In this document: positions 18,256 to 25,744 of the stretch, piece after piece
How positions within the stretch are numbered: the first letter of the stretch is position 1
Layout of the letters: each line of letters begins with the position of its first letter
Source: Paenibacillus pedocola
Lineage (GTDB): Bacteria > Bacillota > Bacilli > Paenibacillales > Paenibacillaceae
Assembly (NCBI RefSeq): GCF_031599675.1
Contig: NZ_CP134223.1
Coordinates: 2,542,001-2,606,000 of the forward strand
Reading direction: 5' to 3'
Length of the DNA: 64,000 bases
Translations under genes and position numbers: made by a program
The notes under the pieces: model-generated
Databases searched by the model: none
Told to the model about the DNA's origin: nothing
Seen by the model: the letters and a program-made list of their open reading frames with translations, nothing else

Positions 18256-18289
18256 CTTTCATTCCTCCAAGTAATGTAAGTGAGTTAAG

Positions 18290-18721
18290 TTACATTGGCG
18301 GCCCCTGGGTCAGCAGAAGCCGGATCGCTTCCATGCAGGCAACACCTTGCGGAATCAGAGCGGCAAGTGCACGCTTGGCTTGTACTGGCTTTAAACCGCT
18401 GATCATCGGTTCCAGTGCTTTCACTTCACGTTCCAAACGCTGCATCTGAAGCTCCAGCAGGACAAGTTTGTCCGAAACATCAGTTTCAGGAGTAGCTGTA
18501 TTCCATTTGTTCATCATGGATTTAATTTCTTCCAATGTATATTTCTCTTGCTTAAGTTGATTAATACGTTCCAAGGCGATTAAAGTTTCATGGCTGTACA
18601 GCCGGTAATTCTTCATGCTTCTTGATTCCGGAGCGATAAGCCCCAGTTTTGTATAGTAATCAATGGTTCGTTCACTAATATTAGCAGCCTTGGCAAGTTC
18701 TCCAATCCGGTATAGGATCAT
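18290..18721 (-). CDS. MerR family transcriptional regulator
   Basis: The 143-residue protein has an N-terminal MerR helix-turn-helix and wing (YRIGELAKAANISERTIDYYTKLGLI, then YRLYSHETLIALERINQLKQEKYTLEEIKSMM), then a coiled-coil dimerisation helix. The short C-terminal region ends GPPM. The C-terminus has no metal-binding cysteine cluster; its single cysteine lies in QGVACMEAI. Its promoter (18803-18832) contains a TATCA-N2-TGATA dyad over the -10, suggesting autoregulation. The co-directional yugP gene follows at 34 bp. Effector unknown. Confidence 0.85.
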   Translation of the reverse strand: MILYRIGELAKAANISERTIDYYTKLGLIAPESRSMKNYRLYSHETLIALERINQLKQEKYTLEEIKSMMNKWNTATPETDVSDKLVLLELQMQRLEREVKALEPMISGLKPVQAKRALAALIPQGVACMEAIRLLLTQGPPM

Positions 18722-18796
18722 ATCCCCATGCTATTTCACCTCGCTTGCGAATTCATTCAGCTCGAATGACAGCAATTATTTGACTAAATGCTTCTA

Positions 18797-18832
18797 TATC
18801 AAATGATACCAAATGACGAACCGTACAGTCAA
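18797..18832 (-). promoter_or_regulatory. Promoter and dyad of the merR-yugP unit
   Basis: On the minus strand TTGACT (18832-18827), 18-bp spacer, TATCAT (18808-18803). The dyad TATCAAATGATA (18797-18808) overlaps the -10. Confidence 0.55.
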
Positions 18833-19303
18833 ACGTCATACTTACTTTATGTATATGCAAAGCGGGGCGGATAGATTCTGCAGAGAGCATAGAGATACAA
18901 ATTCTTTCAGGGTTCCGATGAACCCTGTGCGAGTTGGAGGGCGAAAGGGAAGGATGAAGCGTGTATAGGAAATGAATATAACATCTCATGTGATGTTCAT
19001 AGATGGTAATCACTTTTTGACGGACTTGTCATCATGAAAAATGGTAGCTGTTGTTAATTTATATTGGTTTCTCACTTTATTAGAAAGAAAGGATTAGATT
19101 ATTTAACATAGAGGAGCATGTTTAAGCCGAAGAGCTAATAAAAATACATTAAAGAAGGTGAAGTGATTGTATCCGTTTGCAGAGGAGTGGCCTATAGATT
19201 GGGCGAAAATCCTTCATTCATCAGCATTAATGTGTAAATATGGTCAAATAGTGTAGAATTCATCTTCGTTCTAAATAAATTAAATGCATTCAAAAAAATA
19301 GTC
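18833..19303. other. 471-bp intergenic region between merR and amtB
   Basis: No convincing gene. It holds a clean 7-bp hairpin, CAGGGTT-CCGATG-AACCCTG (18908-18927), and another, AACATC-TCATGT-GATGTT (about 18979-18996). A 29-codon frame (TTG at 19167 to 19256, product beginning MYPFAEEWPIDWAK) follows an AAGGTG site at 19155-19160. None matches a riboswitch class I can name. The last 50 bp before amtB carry the GlnR-type elements listed separately. Confidence 0.4.
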
Positions 19304-19333
19304 TTGTCAATTTACCTGACTTCTGATTATAAT
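19304..19333 (+). promoter_or_regulatory. Promoter of amtB
   Basis: TTGTCA (19304-19309) and TATAAT (19328-19333) are 18 bases apart. The -35 is embedded in the first GlnR box. Confidence 0.65.
19305..19321 (+). promoter_or_regulatory. GlnR/TnrA box 1 (upstream)
   Basis: TGTCA-N7-TGACT matches the TGTNA-N7-TNACA consensus except at the last base. It covers the -35 hexamer. Confidence 0.6.
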
Positions 19334-19354
19334 GACATTAAGAGTTTCACGCTT

Positions 19355-19371
19355 TGTTAGAAAATATAACA
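19355..19371 (+). promoter_or_regulatory. GlnR/TnrA box 2 (downstream)
   Basis: TGTTA-N7-TAACA is a perfect consensus match. It lies 22 bases downstream of the -10 and exactly 50 bp from box 1, so the two boxes face the same side of the helix. Confidence 0.8.
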
Positions 19372-19389
19372 TTGGGGAGTGGGGTTAAG

Positions 19390-20784
19390 ATGAAGAAAAA
19401 GATGTTGATGATGTTTCTGGCCATGGTCACGCTGATGATCTACCCTGTCAGTGCCTTTGCTGCTGATGGACCGGCAACACCGGATTTACAGATCGGTCTG
19501 GATACGGCGTTTACGTTTCTGGCATTTATCTTAGTATTCTTTATGCAAGCTGGGTTTGCAATGCTTGAAGCCGGTTCGGTCCGGATGAAGAACGCCGGTC
19601 ACGTTGCCGGTAAAACGGTACTGACACTGGCAATTGCTTGTTTATGTTTCTGGGCACTAGGCTTCGGTCTAGGCTTTGGTAACGGCAACAGCTTCTTCGG
19701 AACTACAGGCTTCTGGTACGGTGGGGATACACAAGCTGCATCCTTCGATAATGCCCTCGGATTCTCCGATGTAACCCTTAACGTTAAATTCCTGTTCCAA
19801 ATGGCTTTTGCAGCAGTTTCCCTGGCTATCGTATCTGGTGGTATGGCTGAACGTGCTAAGCTGAGCGTATACATTATCTTCGGTATTCTGTTCTCTGTAG
19901 TTATCTATCCTGTCGTAGCTCACTGGGTATGGGGCGGCGGCTGGTTGGCGGAACTGAGCATGCAGGATTATGCAGGTTCCACAGTAGTCCATCTTACAGG
20001 TGCAACGGCAGCGGTTGTTGCTACAATCTTGCTTAAACCTCGTCTAGGCAAGTTCAACAAAGAAGGTAAACCGGTTATTATTCCAGGCCACAACCAAGTG
20101 TTCACCGTACTCGGTGTAATCATCCTCTGGTTTGGCTGGTTCGGATTTAACCCGGGTAGTGCTTTGTCCCCAATGGGCGGGTTCTTCGGACACGTAGCCC
20201 TGACAACTAACATTGCCGCGGCTGCTGGGGGGCTGGCTGCATTGATTGCTTCCTGGCTGTACTTTGGTAAGTCTGACATTCCGGCTATGCTGAACGGCGT
20301 ACTGGCTGCGCTTGTTGCCATCACAGGTGCCTGTGCATATGTACAGCCTTGGGCAGCTATCATCATCGGTCTGGTTGCAGGTGCATTCACATTCATGACC
20401 TCGCAATGGCTGGAACGCGCTGGTCTTGATGATCCGATTTATGCATTCTCTGTACACGGTATTGCCGGGATGTGGGGCGCATTGTCCACTGGTCTCTTCG
20501 CAGATCCGGATCTGATTGAAAAAGGTGCACTAGTAGGTAAAGCTGGTCTGTTCTACGATGGCGGATTCCACCAGCTCGGCGTTCAGGCGCTTGGTGTAGC
20601 CGGTACCTTCGTTTTCGTGGCCGTTATGTCCTTTATCATTCTGTATGTAATCAAGCTGGTTATTGGCCTGCGTGTTACAGAAGAGGAAGAATTGATGGGG
20701 CTGGATATCAGTGAGCATGGTACTTACGGTTATCCTGAGCAAATGAAACTGATTGCAGAATCGGAATCCAAAACCCGAAAATAA
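19390..20784 (+). CDS. amtB: Ammonium transporter AmtB/NrgA
   Basis: The 464-residue protein carries a cleavable signal peptide (residues 1-25, ending AFAA) and eleven transmembrane helices of the Amt/Rh family, which conducts ammonium into the cell. Signatures include GFAMLEAGSVRMKNAGH, the pore region WGGGWL, STVVHLTGATAAV with the first pore histidine, and FSVHGIAGMWGAL with the second. ATG 19390 follows GGGGAGTGGGG; the longer open frame starting at 19354 would run through the downstream GlnR box and lacks a ribosome site. The two GlnR boxes predict nitrogen-limitation control. No glnK follows; instead a DUF294 protein and a DnaQ-like exonuclease do. Confidence 0.95.
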   Translation: MKKKMLMMFLAMVTLMIYPVSAFAADGPATPDLQIGLDTAFTFLAFILVFFMQAGFAMLEAGSVRMKNAGHVAGKTVLTLAIACLCFWALGFGLGFGNGNSFFGTTGFWYGGDTQAASFDNALGFSDVTLNVKFLFQMAFAAVSLAIVSGGMAERAKLSVYIIFGILFSVVIYPVVAHWVWGGGWLAELSMQDYAGSTVVHLTGATAAVVATILLKPRLGKFNKEGKPVIIPGHNQVFTVLGVIILWFGWFGFNPGSALSPMGGFFGHVALTTNIAAAAGGLAALIASWLYFGKSDIPAMLNGVLAALVAITGACAYVQPWAAIIIGLVAGAFTFMTSQWLERAGLDDPIYAFSVHGIAGMWGALSTGLFADPDLIEKGALVGKAGLFYDGGFHQLGVQALGVAGTFVFVAVMSFIILYVIKLVIGLRVTEEEELMGLDISEHGTYGYPEQMKLIAESESKTRK

Positions 20785-20815
20785 CTGATAACATTACTGA
20801 CGGGGGGCGGACCGA

Positions 20816-21898
20816 TTGGCTTCGATGGAATTGACAGAATGGAACGAAGATAAGCGATACTTGTCCATCGCAACGGCCGGTTCGCCGCAGGAACTTAAGC
20901 GCAGGCGCACGGCCTGCCAGCAAGTACTTCTGGAGCAGTTGAACGTTATTCCAATTGAGGAATGGATGTTCCGTGTCAACGCGATGCACGATATGATTGC
21001 TAAGACGGCGGTAAACATTTGTGAGGCGCAGATGAAGGAGGCGGGCTACGGCCTGCCTCCCTGCGCCTATTCCTTTATTGTATTTGGCAGCGCTGGCAGG
21101 CAGGAGGCTACGCTCTGGAGCGACCAGGATAACGGCCTGATTGTAGAAGGAGAACCGGATGACGATAAGAATGATTATTTCACCACTTTTGGCGGGATGT
21201 TGTCCGATGTCCTTGAAGAAGTGGGCTTTGAAAAATGTGAAGGAAAGGTAATGTGCTCAGAGCCGTTATGGAGCAAGACACTTCCGGAATGGAAAGTGCA
21301 GCTGAAGAGCTGGATGGGCCAGATGGAATGGGAACCGATAAGGTATCTAATTATCGCTTCTGATATGAGACATGTAGCGGGAAGTGCTGAACTGTCGGCT
21401 GAATGGAGGGAAGCCTTTCATGCCGGCTTTGTGGACAACGAGAAATTGAGTACTGCGGTTCTGCGCAATACCGTACGTCACAAAGCAACACTTAACCTGC
21501 TTGGACAGGTTCTCACAGAACGATTCGGTGATAATGCCGGGGGATTTGATATTAAATATGGTGTCTATATCCCGCTTGTCAATATTGTCAGACATTTAGC
21601 GCTATTGCACGGAATTGAGGATAGTTCTACGCTCAAAAGAATTGAAAAGCTTAGTGAACTGGACAAATACGAGCATCTTGAAAATATCCGGCGGGCTTTT
21701 TTGACGGCGTTGCGGATGCGGGTGAACACTCCTTTCGTTGAACGTGATGGTATGTTGTCGAGCAGTGACTATATTTCCGGCAATGCTTTGAAGAATAAGC
21801 AGCTCCTGTCCGAGCTGCGTGAAAGTCTGCTGCTGGTCAGACGCTTACACAGGGCTCTGCAGCGTCAGCTCCGGTCAGCGGAAAGGAGGCAGTCATGA
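20816..21898 (+). CDS. DUF294 GlnD-like nucleotidyltransferase
   Basis: The 360-residue protein belongs to the DUF294/GlnD-like nucleotidyltransferase superfamily. The active-site signature is FIVFGSAGRQEATLWSDQDNG (about residues 88-108), with GS and the DxD-like SDQDNG expected to bind NTP and Mg2+. The C-terminal half (about 200-355) is helical and matches the putative substrate-binding domain normally paired with it. CBS and cyclic-nucleotide-binding domains found in many relatives are absent. The TTG at 20816 follows GGGGGG at eight bases; an ATG at 20825 is an alternative. It lies 31 bp after amtB and overlaps the exonuclease gene by four bases, so all three are probably one operon. The target of nucleotidyl transfer is unknown. 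Confidence 0.8.
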   Translation: MASMELTEWNEDKRYLSIATAGSPQELKRRRTACQQVLLEQLNVIPIEEWMFRVNAMHDMIAKTAVNICEAQMKEAGYGLPPCAYSFIVFGSAGRQEATLWSDQDNGLIVEGEPDDDKNDYFTTFGGMLSDVLEEVGFEKCEGKVMCSEPLWSKTLPEWKVQLKSWMGQMEWEPIRYLIIASDMRHVAGSAELSAEWREAFHAGFVDNEKLSTAVLRNTVRHKATLNLLGQVLTERFGDNAGGFDIKYGVYIPLVNIVRHLALLHGIEDSSTLKRIEKLSELDKYEHLENIRRAFLTALRMRVNTPFVERDGMLSSSDYISGNALKNKQLLSELRESLLLVRRLHRALQRQLRSAERRQS

Positions 21899-22644
21899 AG
21901 GAGCCAAACAAAGGCGGAGGATTCTGGAATAATCTGAGGCAAGGCGGAATGCCCTCCGCCATTGCATCGATGAGAGGCGGGGAATCGGCACAGCAAACCG
22001 CACAGCAAATGGCCTTTATCCGATCACTCATGCGCGAGAAGCGGCGACCTGAAGTACTGCATACCCCGCTTTCCGAACTGGAGACGGTCATATTCGATCT
22101 GGAAACTACCGGGTTCTCCCATCAGCATGGCGATGAAATTATGTCCTTTGGAGCAATCCGAGTGGTCGGTGAAGAAATCAAAGAAGATGAGTGCTTTTAC
22201 ACACTCGTGAATTGCCAGACCTCGATACCGGACAATATTACCAGACTTACGGGAATTTCCGAGGAGATGACATCATCCGCGCCTTCATTGATCGACGGCC
22301 TTCATAATTTCATGTCGTTTGTAGGCCAGCGTGTGCTTGTGGCACATGGGAGTGCGCATGACAAAGCCTTTTTAAACGCTGCACTATGGAAAACTTCAAA
22401 GGTACAGCTTACCCACAGGGTACTGGACACGATGATGCTGGCCCGCTGGCTGGAGCCGCACCGCAGCAATTATACCTTGGATGAGCTGCTTGCGGTTCAT
22501 GAAATCCCTATCGAAGGTCGGCATAACGCCTTGGAGGATGCTAAGATGACTGCCCGTTTATGGGTGTCCTATCTCCGGGAAATTTCGCAGAAACGCCAGG
22601 TGGAGACGCTGGGGGATCTTTATGCTTACTTGAGCAGAGCGTAG
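21895..22644 (+). CDS. DnaQ-like DEDD 3'-5' exonuclease
   Basis: The 249-residue protein has a basic, flexible N-terminus (about 65 residues) followed by a DEDDh exonuclease domain. Motifs are Exo I FDLETTGFS, Exo II VAHGSAHDKAFL and Exo III HNALEDAKMTARLW, as in the DNA polymerase III epsilon family. It starts with ATGA overlapping the DUF294 stop, so translation is probably coupled. Stand-alone DnaQ-like proteins linked to DUF294 nucleotidyltransferases occur in several phyla, and the role of the pair is not settled. Its 3' end overlaps the convergent JAMM gene by 19 bp, with no terminator in the overlap. Confidence 0.85.
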   Translation: MKEPNKGGGFWNNLRQGGMPSAIASMRGGESAQQTAQQMAFIRSLMREKRRPEVLHTPLSELETVIFDLETTGFSHQHGDEIMSFGAIRVVGEEIKEDECFYTLVNCQTSIPDNITRLTGISEEMTSSAPSLIDGLHNFMSFVGQRVLVAHGSAHDKAFLNAALWKTSKVQLTHRVLDTMMLARWLEPHRSNYTLDELLAVHEIPIEGRHNALEDAKMTARLWVSYLREISQKRQVETLGDLYAYLSRA

Positions 22645-23102
22645 AGCTGGGTATGCAGTAATTGCTGGCTTAGGCTGCCGTCATTTCCACGCTGCCGGTC
22701 AATAATGAAACCATTTAGTACCGGAAGCTCAGAGTCATCTTTGCCGGGGGAGCCGATCAGATAAACGTTGAACTGCGGACCCAAGGAAGCCAGACCCTGC
22801 AGGTCGGCGGCGGATGGCCAGGGCGGTGAGTTTGGATGGGAATGGAACAGGCCTATGGGAGCCGGGTCGCTGTAAAGCCCTTTGACCCATTCCCGCGGGT
22901 CGGGAACAAATGCATGCAGCGGGTCAGGCGCTACGTTGCTCATCGGCACATAGCCGCTGATGAGCATGCCACCCGCTGCGGCAGTGCCCAGCAGTAATCC
23001 GCATGCTTCATGCGGAAAGCAGGTCAGCAAGTGCTTCCCCAGCATGAGCTGAACGGAGGAATCCAGCCTTATCGGCGGGGTTGTTCCCTGGTATGCTGTC
23101 AA
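22626..23102 (-). CDS. JAB1/MPN (JAMM) metallopeptidase
   Basis: The 158-residue protein is a single MPN+ domain. It has the complete JAMM zinc motif: a glutamate in PHEACGLLLG (about residue 32) and H-x-H-x7-S-x2-D in HSHPNSPPWPSAAD. Prokaryotic stand-alone JAMM proteins of this size (M67 family) act on isopeptide or peptide bonds, sometimes with ubiquitin-like sulfur carriers. No ThiS/MoaD-like partner is nearby. The start is TTG at 23102 after AGAGGGG. The 3' end overlaps the dnaQ-like gene. Confidence 0.85.
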   Translation of the reverse strand: MTAYQGTTPPIRLDSSVQLMLGKHLLTCFPHEACGLLLGTAAAGGMLISGYVPMSNVAPDPLHAFVPDPREWVKGLYSDPAPIGLFHSHPNSPPWPSAADLQGLASLGPQFNVYLIGSPGKDDSELPVLNGFIIDRQRGNDGSLSQQLLHTQLYALLK

Positions 23103-23125
23103 GTATTTACCCCTCTCTCTTCATG

Positions 23126-23157
23126 GGATTCCGTCTTCGACGGGATCCTCTTTTTTT
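23126..23157 (+). terminator. Plus-strand terminator upstream of the JAMM gene
   Basis: GGATTCCGTC, TTC, GACGGGATCC, then TCTTTTTTT. It is oriented to stop rightward transcription that has crossed the whole JAMM gene in antisense. Confidence 0.75.
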
Positions 23158-23171
23158 ATTTTACAGATGGT

Positions 23172-23199
23172 TTGAAACTGCCTGCATTGAGGGTACAAT
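23172..23199 (+). promoter_or_regulatory. Promoter of the ResA-like gene
   Basis: TTGAAA (23172-23177), 16-bp spacer, TACAAT (23194-23199). Confidence 0.6.
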
Positions 23200-23238
23200 A
23201 GGAGCAACCCATCCCATTGTAAAGGAACAGACATACTG

Positions 23239-23805
23239 ATGAGAGCTGTTAATAAACGTAATCTAACGGTTGTGGCCCTGATTGTATTTCTGGTTGTGCT
23301 TGCAATAGAGCACCGCTTTAAGACGGAGCCGGAGGCGGTTCCTGTCATTCAGCAGCAGGCGTCTGCGTCCGCAAGCAGTGCAAGTGCGGGTCTGCCAGCG
23401 CCTGCGTTCTCTCTGGAGGACAGTACCGGGAATGTGTATAAAGTGGGCGGTCCCAGGCAGAAGGCGCTTATTGTGAACTTCTGGGCTTCGTGGTGCGAAC
23501 CCTGCCAGCTGGAGGCACCTGAACTGAATAAAATGGCGCTTAAATATAAGGATGTTCTGGATATTTACGGAATCAACGTAACGAGCCAGGACTATAAGCC
23601 GAACGCGGAACGGTTCATCAGGAAATATATGCTCGCCTTTCCGGTGATGTTTGATAGTAAAGGTAAAGTGTTTGACAAATATCAAGGCCAGGTGTTTCCA
23701 ACCAATGTGTTGATTGACAAAAATGGAGTCATTTCCGAGGTGATCCTTGGTGCTCTTACGGCCGAGGAATTGGAAAAGAAAATTATTGCGCTTACCGGCT
23801 CGTAA
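23239..23805 (+). CDS. Membrane-anchored thioredoxin-like protein, ResA/TlpA type
   Basis: The 188-residue protein has an N-terminal signal anchor (residues about 9-23), an Ala/Ser-rich linker, and an extracytoplasmic thioredoxin fold. The redox pair C86/C89 is in WASWCEPCQ, and the cis-proline region is FPTNVLID. The Cys-Glu-Pro-Cys motif is that of ResA, the reductant for apocytochrome c, but cytochrome-c maturation genes are not adjacent, so a more general TlpA-like role is possible. The ATG at 23239 has AAAGGA upstream at a somewhat long spacing. Its own promoter is at 23172-23199. Confidence 0.85.
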   Translation: MRAVNKRNLTVVALIVFLVVLAIEHRFKTEPEAVPVIQQQASASASSASAGLPAPAFSLEDSTGNVYKVGGPRQKALIVNFWASWCEPCQLEAPELNKMALKYKDVLDIYGINVTSQDYKPNAERFIRKYMLAFPVMFDSKGKVFDKYQGQVFPTNVLIDKNGVISEVILGALTAEELEKKIIALTGS

Positions 23806-23823
23806 GAGTACGGGCATCTATGT

Positions 23824-23872
23824 AAAGCCCCTTTGCGGATAGGAGGTCCTGTCTGCAAAGGGGCTTTGTTTG
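23824..23872 (+). terminator. Terminator of the ResA-like gene
   Basis: A perfect 13-bp stem, AAAGCCCCTTTGC (23824-23836) with GCAAAGGGGCTTT (23855-23867), is followed by GTTTG. It lies between convergent genes. Confidence 0.7.
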
Positions 23873-23899
23873 TGCTATGCCTGTTAGGTGGAACGGTCA

Positions 23900-25519
23900 C
23901 TAGTGATTAACTAATCCCTTAGGTTCGTTGCTGTTCTTTTGTTGATTTTCCAGTGAGATCTGACCAAGCAGAGCATAACGCATACTATCAACCAAGGCTT
24001 CCCAGCTCGCTTCGATCACGTTGCTGGATACCCCGACCGTGCTCCATGTATGATTGAAGTCTTTGGATTCAATCAAGACCCGTACCTTCGCGGCGGTCTG
24101 ATCCTGCTCATCGAGTACCCGCACCTTATAGTCGGAGAGATGCATTTCATCGAGCTGAGGGAAATAGGTCTGCAGCGCTTTGCGCAATGCATTATCGAGT
24201 GCATTGACAGGTCCATTGCCTTCAGCGGCTGTATACAGACTGTCTCCGCCGACACGAAGTTTAACAAAGGCTTCGGAGACAACAGGCTGGCCGGCATTTT
24301 TTTCAACAAGCATTTTGAAGGATTCGAAAGTGAACAGCTCATTAAGTTCCCCGGTTGCTTCCCGCAGCAGCAGCTCAAGCGAGGCATCTGCACCTTCGAA
24401 TTGGTACCCCTGATGTTCAAGGTCTTTGATCTTGTCAATGACCTTGCGAGCCTGCTCGCTGGTAGGATCGAGGCTTAGCCCCATATCCAGCGCTTTGGAC
24501 AGGACATTACTCTGGCCAGCAAGCTCGGAGACTAGTACACGCTGTTTATTGCCGACCAATTCCGGTGCAATATGCTCGTAGGTGCGTGAATCACGCAGGA
24601 TGGCTGAAACATGAATGCCCCCTTTATGGGCAAAAGCGGCGGTTCCGACGTATGGTTGATTCACCGGCATATTTACGTTGGCTACTTCACTGATATATCT
24701 GGCAGTGTTGGTCAGCTGCGGGAGTGAATCCCCAGGTATACACTGATAACCCATTTTAAGTTGAAGTGTTGGAATAATAGAGCATAAGTTGGCATTGCCG
24801 CAGCGTTCACCGTAGCCGTTAATAGTACCCTGCACCTGGCGGGCACCGGCACTAATTGCACTTAGTGTATTGGCAACTGCAAGTTCGCAGTCGTTATGGG
24901 TGTGGATGCCAAGTGGCGCGCCGGACAGTTGCCCCGACATTGCTGACACGATGTCATAAACTTCATTAGGGAGTGTGCCGCCGTTCGTATCGCACATCAC
25001 GAGCCAGTCTGCTCCGGCTTCCCGGGCCTTGGCAAGCACAGCAGTGGCATACTCCGGATTGTTCTTGAAGCCGTCGAAGAAATGCTCGGCATCGAAGATG
25101 ACCTCGAGACCTTTATGTTTGAGATAAGCAATGGAATCACCGATCATGGCAAGATTCTCTTCTAAGGTAGTCTGCAGTGCGGTATGCACATGAAAATCCC
25201 ATGACTTTCCGACTAGAGTAGCCGCAGGCACTCCTGCGTCAATCATTCTTTGCAGATTCTCGTCATGCTCAGCAAGGGAGTTTTTGCGGCGAGTGCTGCC
25301 GAATGCGGTAATTTTGGCATTCAGGTACAGTTCCTTGACTCTTTTGAAAAACTCAATGTCTTTATTATTGCTCCCCGGGATGCCACCTTCAATATAATGC
25401 ACACCCAGATCATCGAGTTTCTTAGCAATCTTCAGCTTGTCATCTGCCGACAGACTGATGCCCTCGCCTTGGGTGCCGTCGCGCAGTGTCGTATCGAAGA
25501 TGGAAATGGACTTAGACAT
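23900..25519 (-). CDS. cimA: (R)-citramalate synthase
   Basis: The 539-residue enzyme condenses pyruvate and acetyl-CoA to (R)-citramalate, the first step of the threonine-independent route to isoleucine. The N-terminal HMGL-like TIM barrel shows FDTTLRDGTQGEG (residues 8-20) and the metal-binding GIHTHNDCELA. Residues about 400-520 form the LeuA-type allosteric domain for feedback control. The DTTLRDGTQGEG variant and length favour CimA over LeuA (2-isopropylmalate synthase) or homocitrate synthase. Codons and composition are ordinary. It is monocistronic and has no T-box leader. AGGAGG precedes the ATG at 25519. Confidence 0.9.
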   Translation of the reverse strand: MSKSISIFDTTLRDGTQGEGISLSADDKLKIAKKLDDLGVHYIEGGIPGSNNKDIEFFKRVKELYLNAKITAFGSTRRKNSLAEHDENLQRMIDAGVPAATLVGKSWDFHVHTALQTTLEENLAMIGDSIAYLKHKGLEVIFDAEHFFDGFKNNPEYATAVLAKAREAGADWLVMCDTNGGTLPNEVYDIVSAMSGQLSGAPLGIHTHNDCELAVANTLSAISAGARQVQGTINGYGERCGNANLCSIIPTLQLKMGYQCIPGDSLPQLTNTARYISEVANVNMPVNQPYVGTAAFAHKGGIHVSAILRDSRTYEHIAPELVGNKQRVLVSELAGQSNVLSKALDMGLSLDPTSEQARKVIDKIKDLEHQGYQFEGADASLELLLREATGELNELFTFESFKMLVEKNAGQPVVSEAFVKLRVGGDSLYTAAEGNGPVNALDNALRKALQTYFPQLDEMHLSDYKVRVLDEQDQTAAKVRVLIESKDFNHTWSTVGVSSNVIEASWEALVDSMRYALLGQISLENQQKNSNEPKGLVNH

Positions 25520-25615
25520 AAGAGTCCTCCTAAAAGTTTTGTGAGCATGGCTTCAAAGAACAGCATCGTGCAAAACTGGCTTCGAAAGCATACGTATAGG
25601 GTAAATAATTTTTAT

Positions 25616-25643
25616 ATTATAGCATTTTTACGCGGGAATGTAA
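25616..25643 (-). promoter_or_regulatory. Probable promoter of cimA
   Basis: On the minus strand TTACAT (25643-25638), 16 bp, TATAAT (25621-25616). An alternative -35, TTGTTA, sits at 19 bp. The leader would be about 90 nt. Confidence 0.5.
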
Positions 25644-25744
25644 CAAAGAACTTTACAGGAGGCTGCTGCTTGGTTGACCTTCCGCCGGCGAAAGAGGTAT
25701 GCTGAATTTAACAATGGAACCATGAAGATAAGAAGGTAGATATT

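Noticed and set aside
18753-19013. 86-codon minus-strand frame upstream of merR
   Set aside because: It covers the merR promoter region, has no ribosome site and no recognisable product.
25520-25744. T-box leader before cimA
   Set aside because: No T-box sequence or terminator/antiterminator pair is visible; only a plain sigma-A-like promoter.
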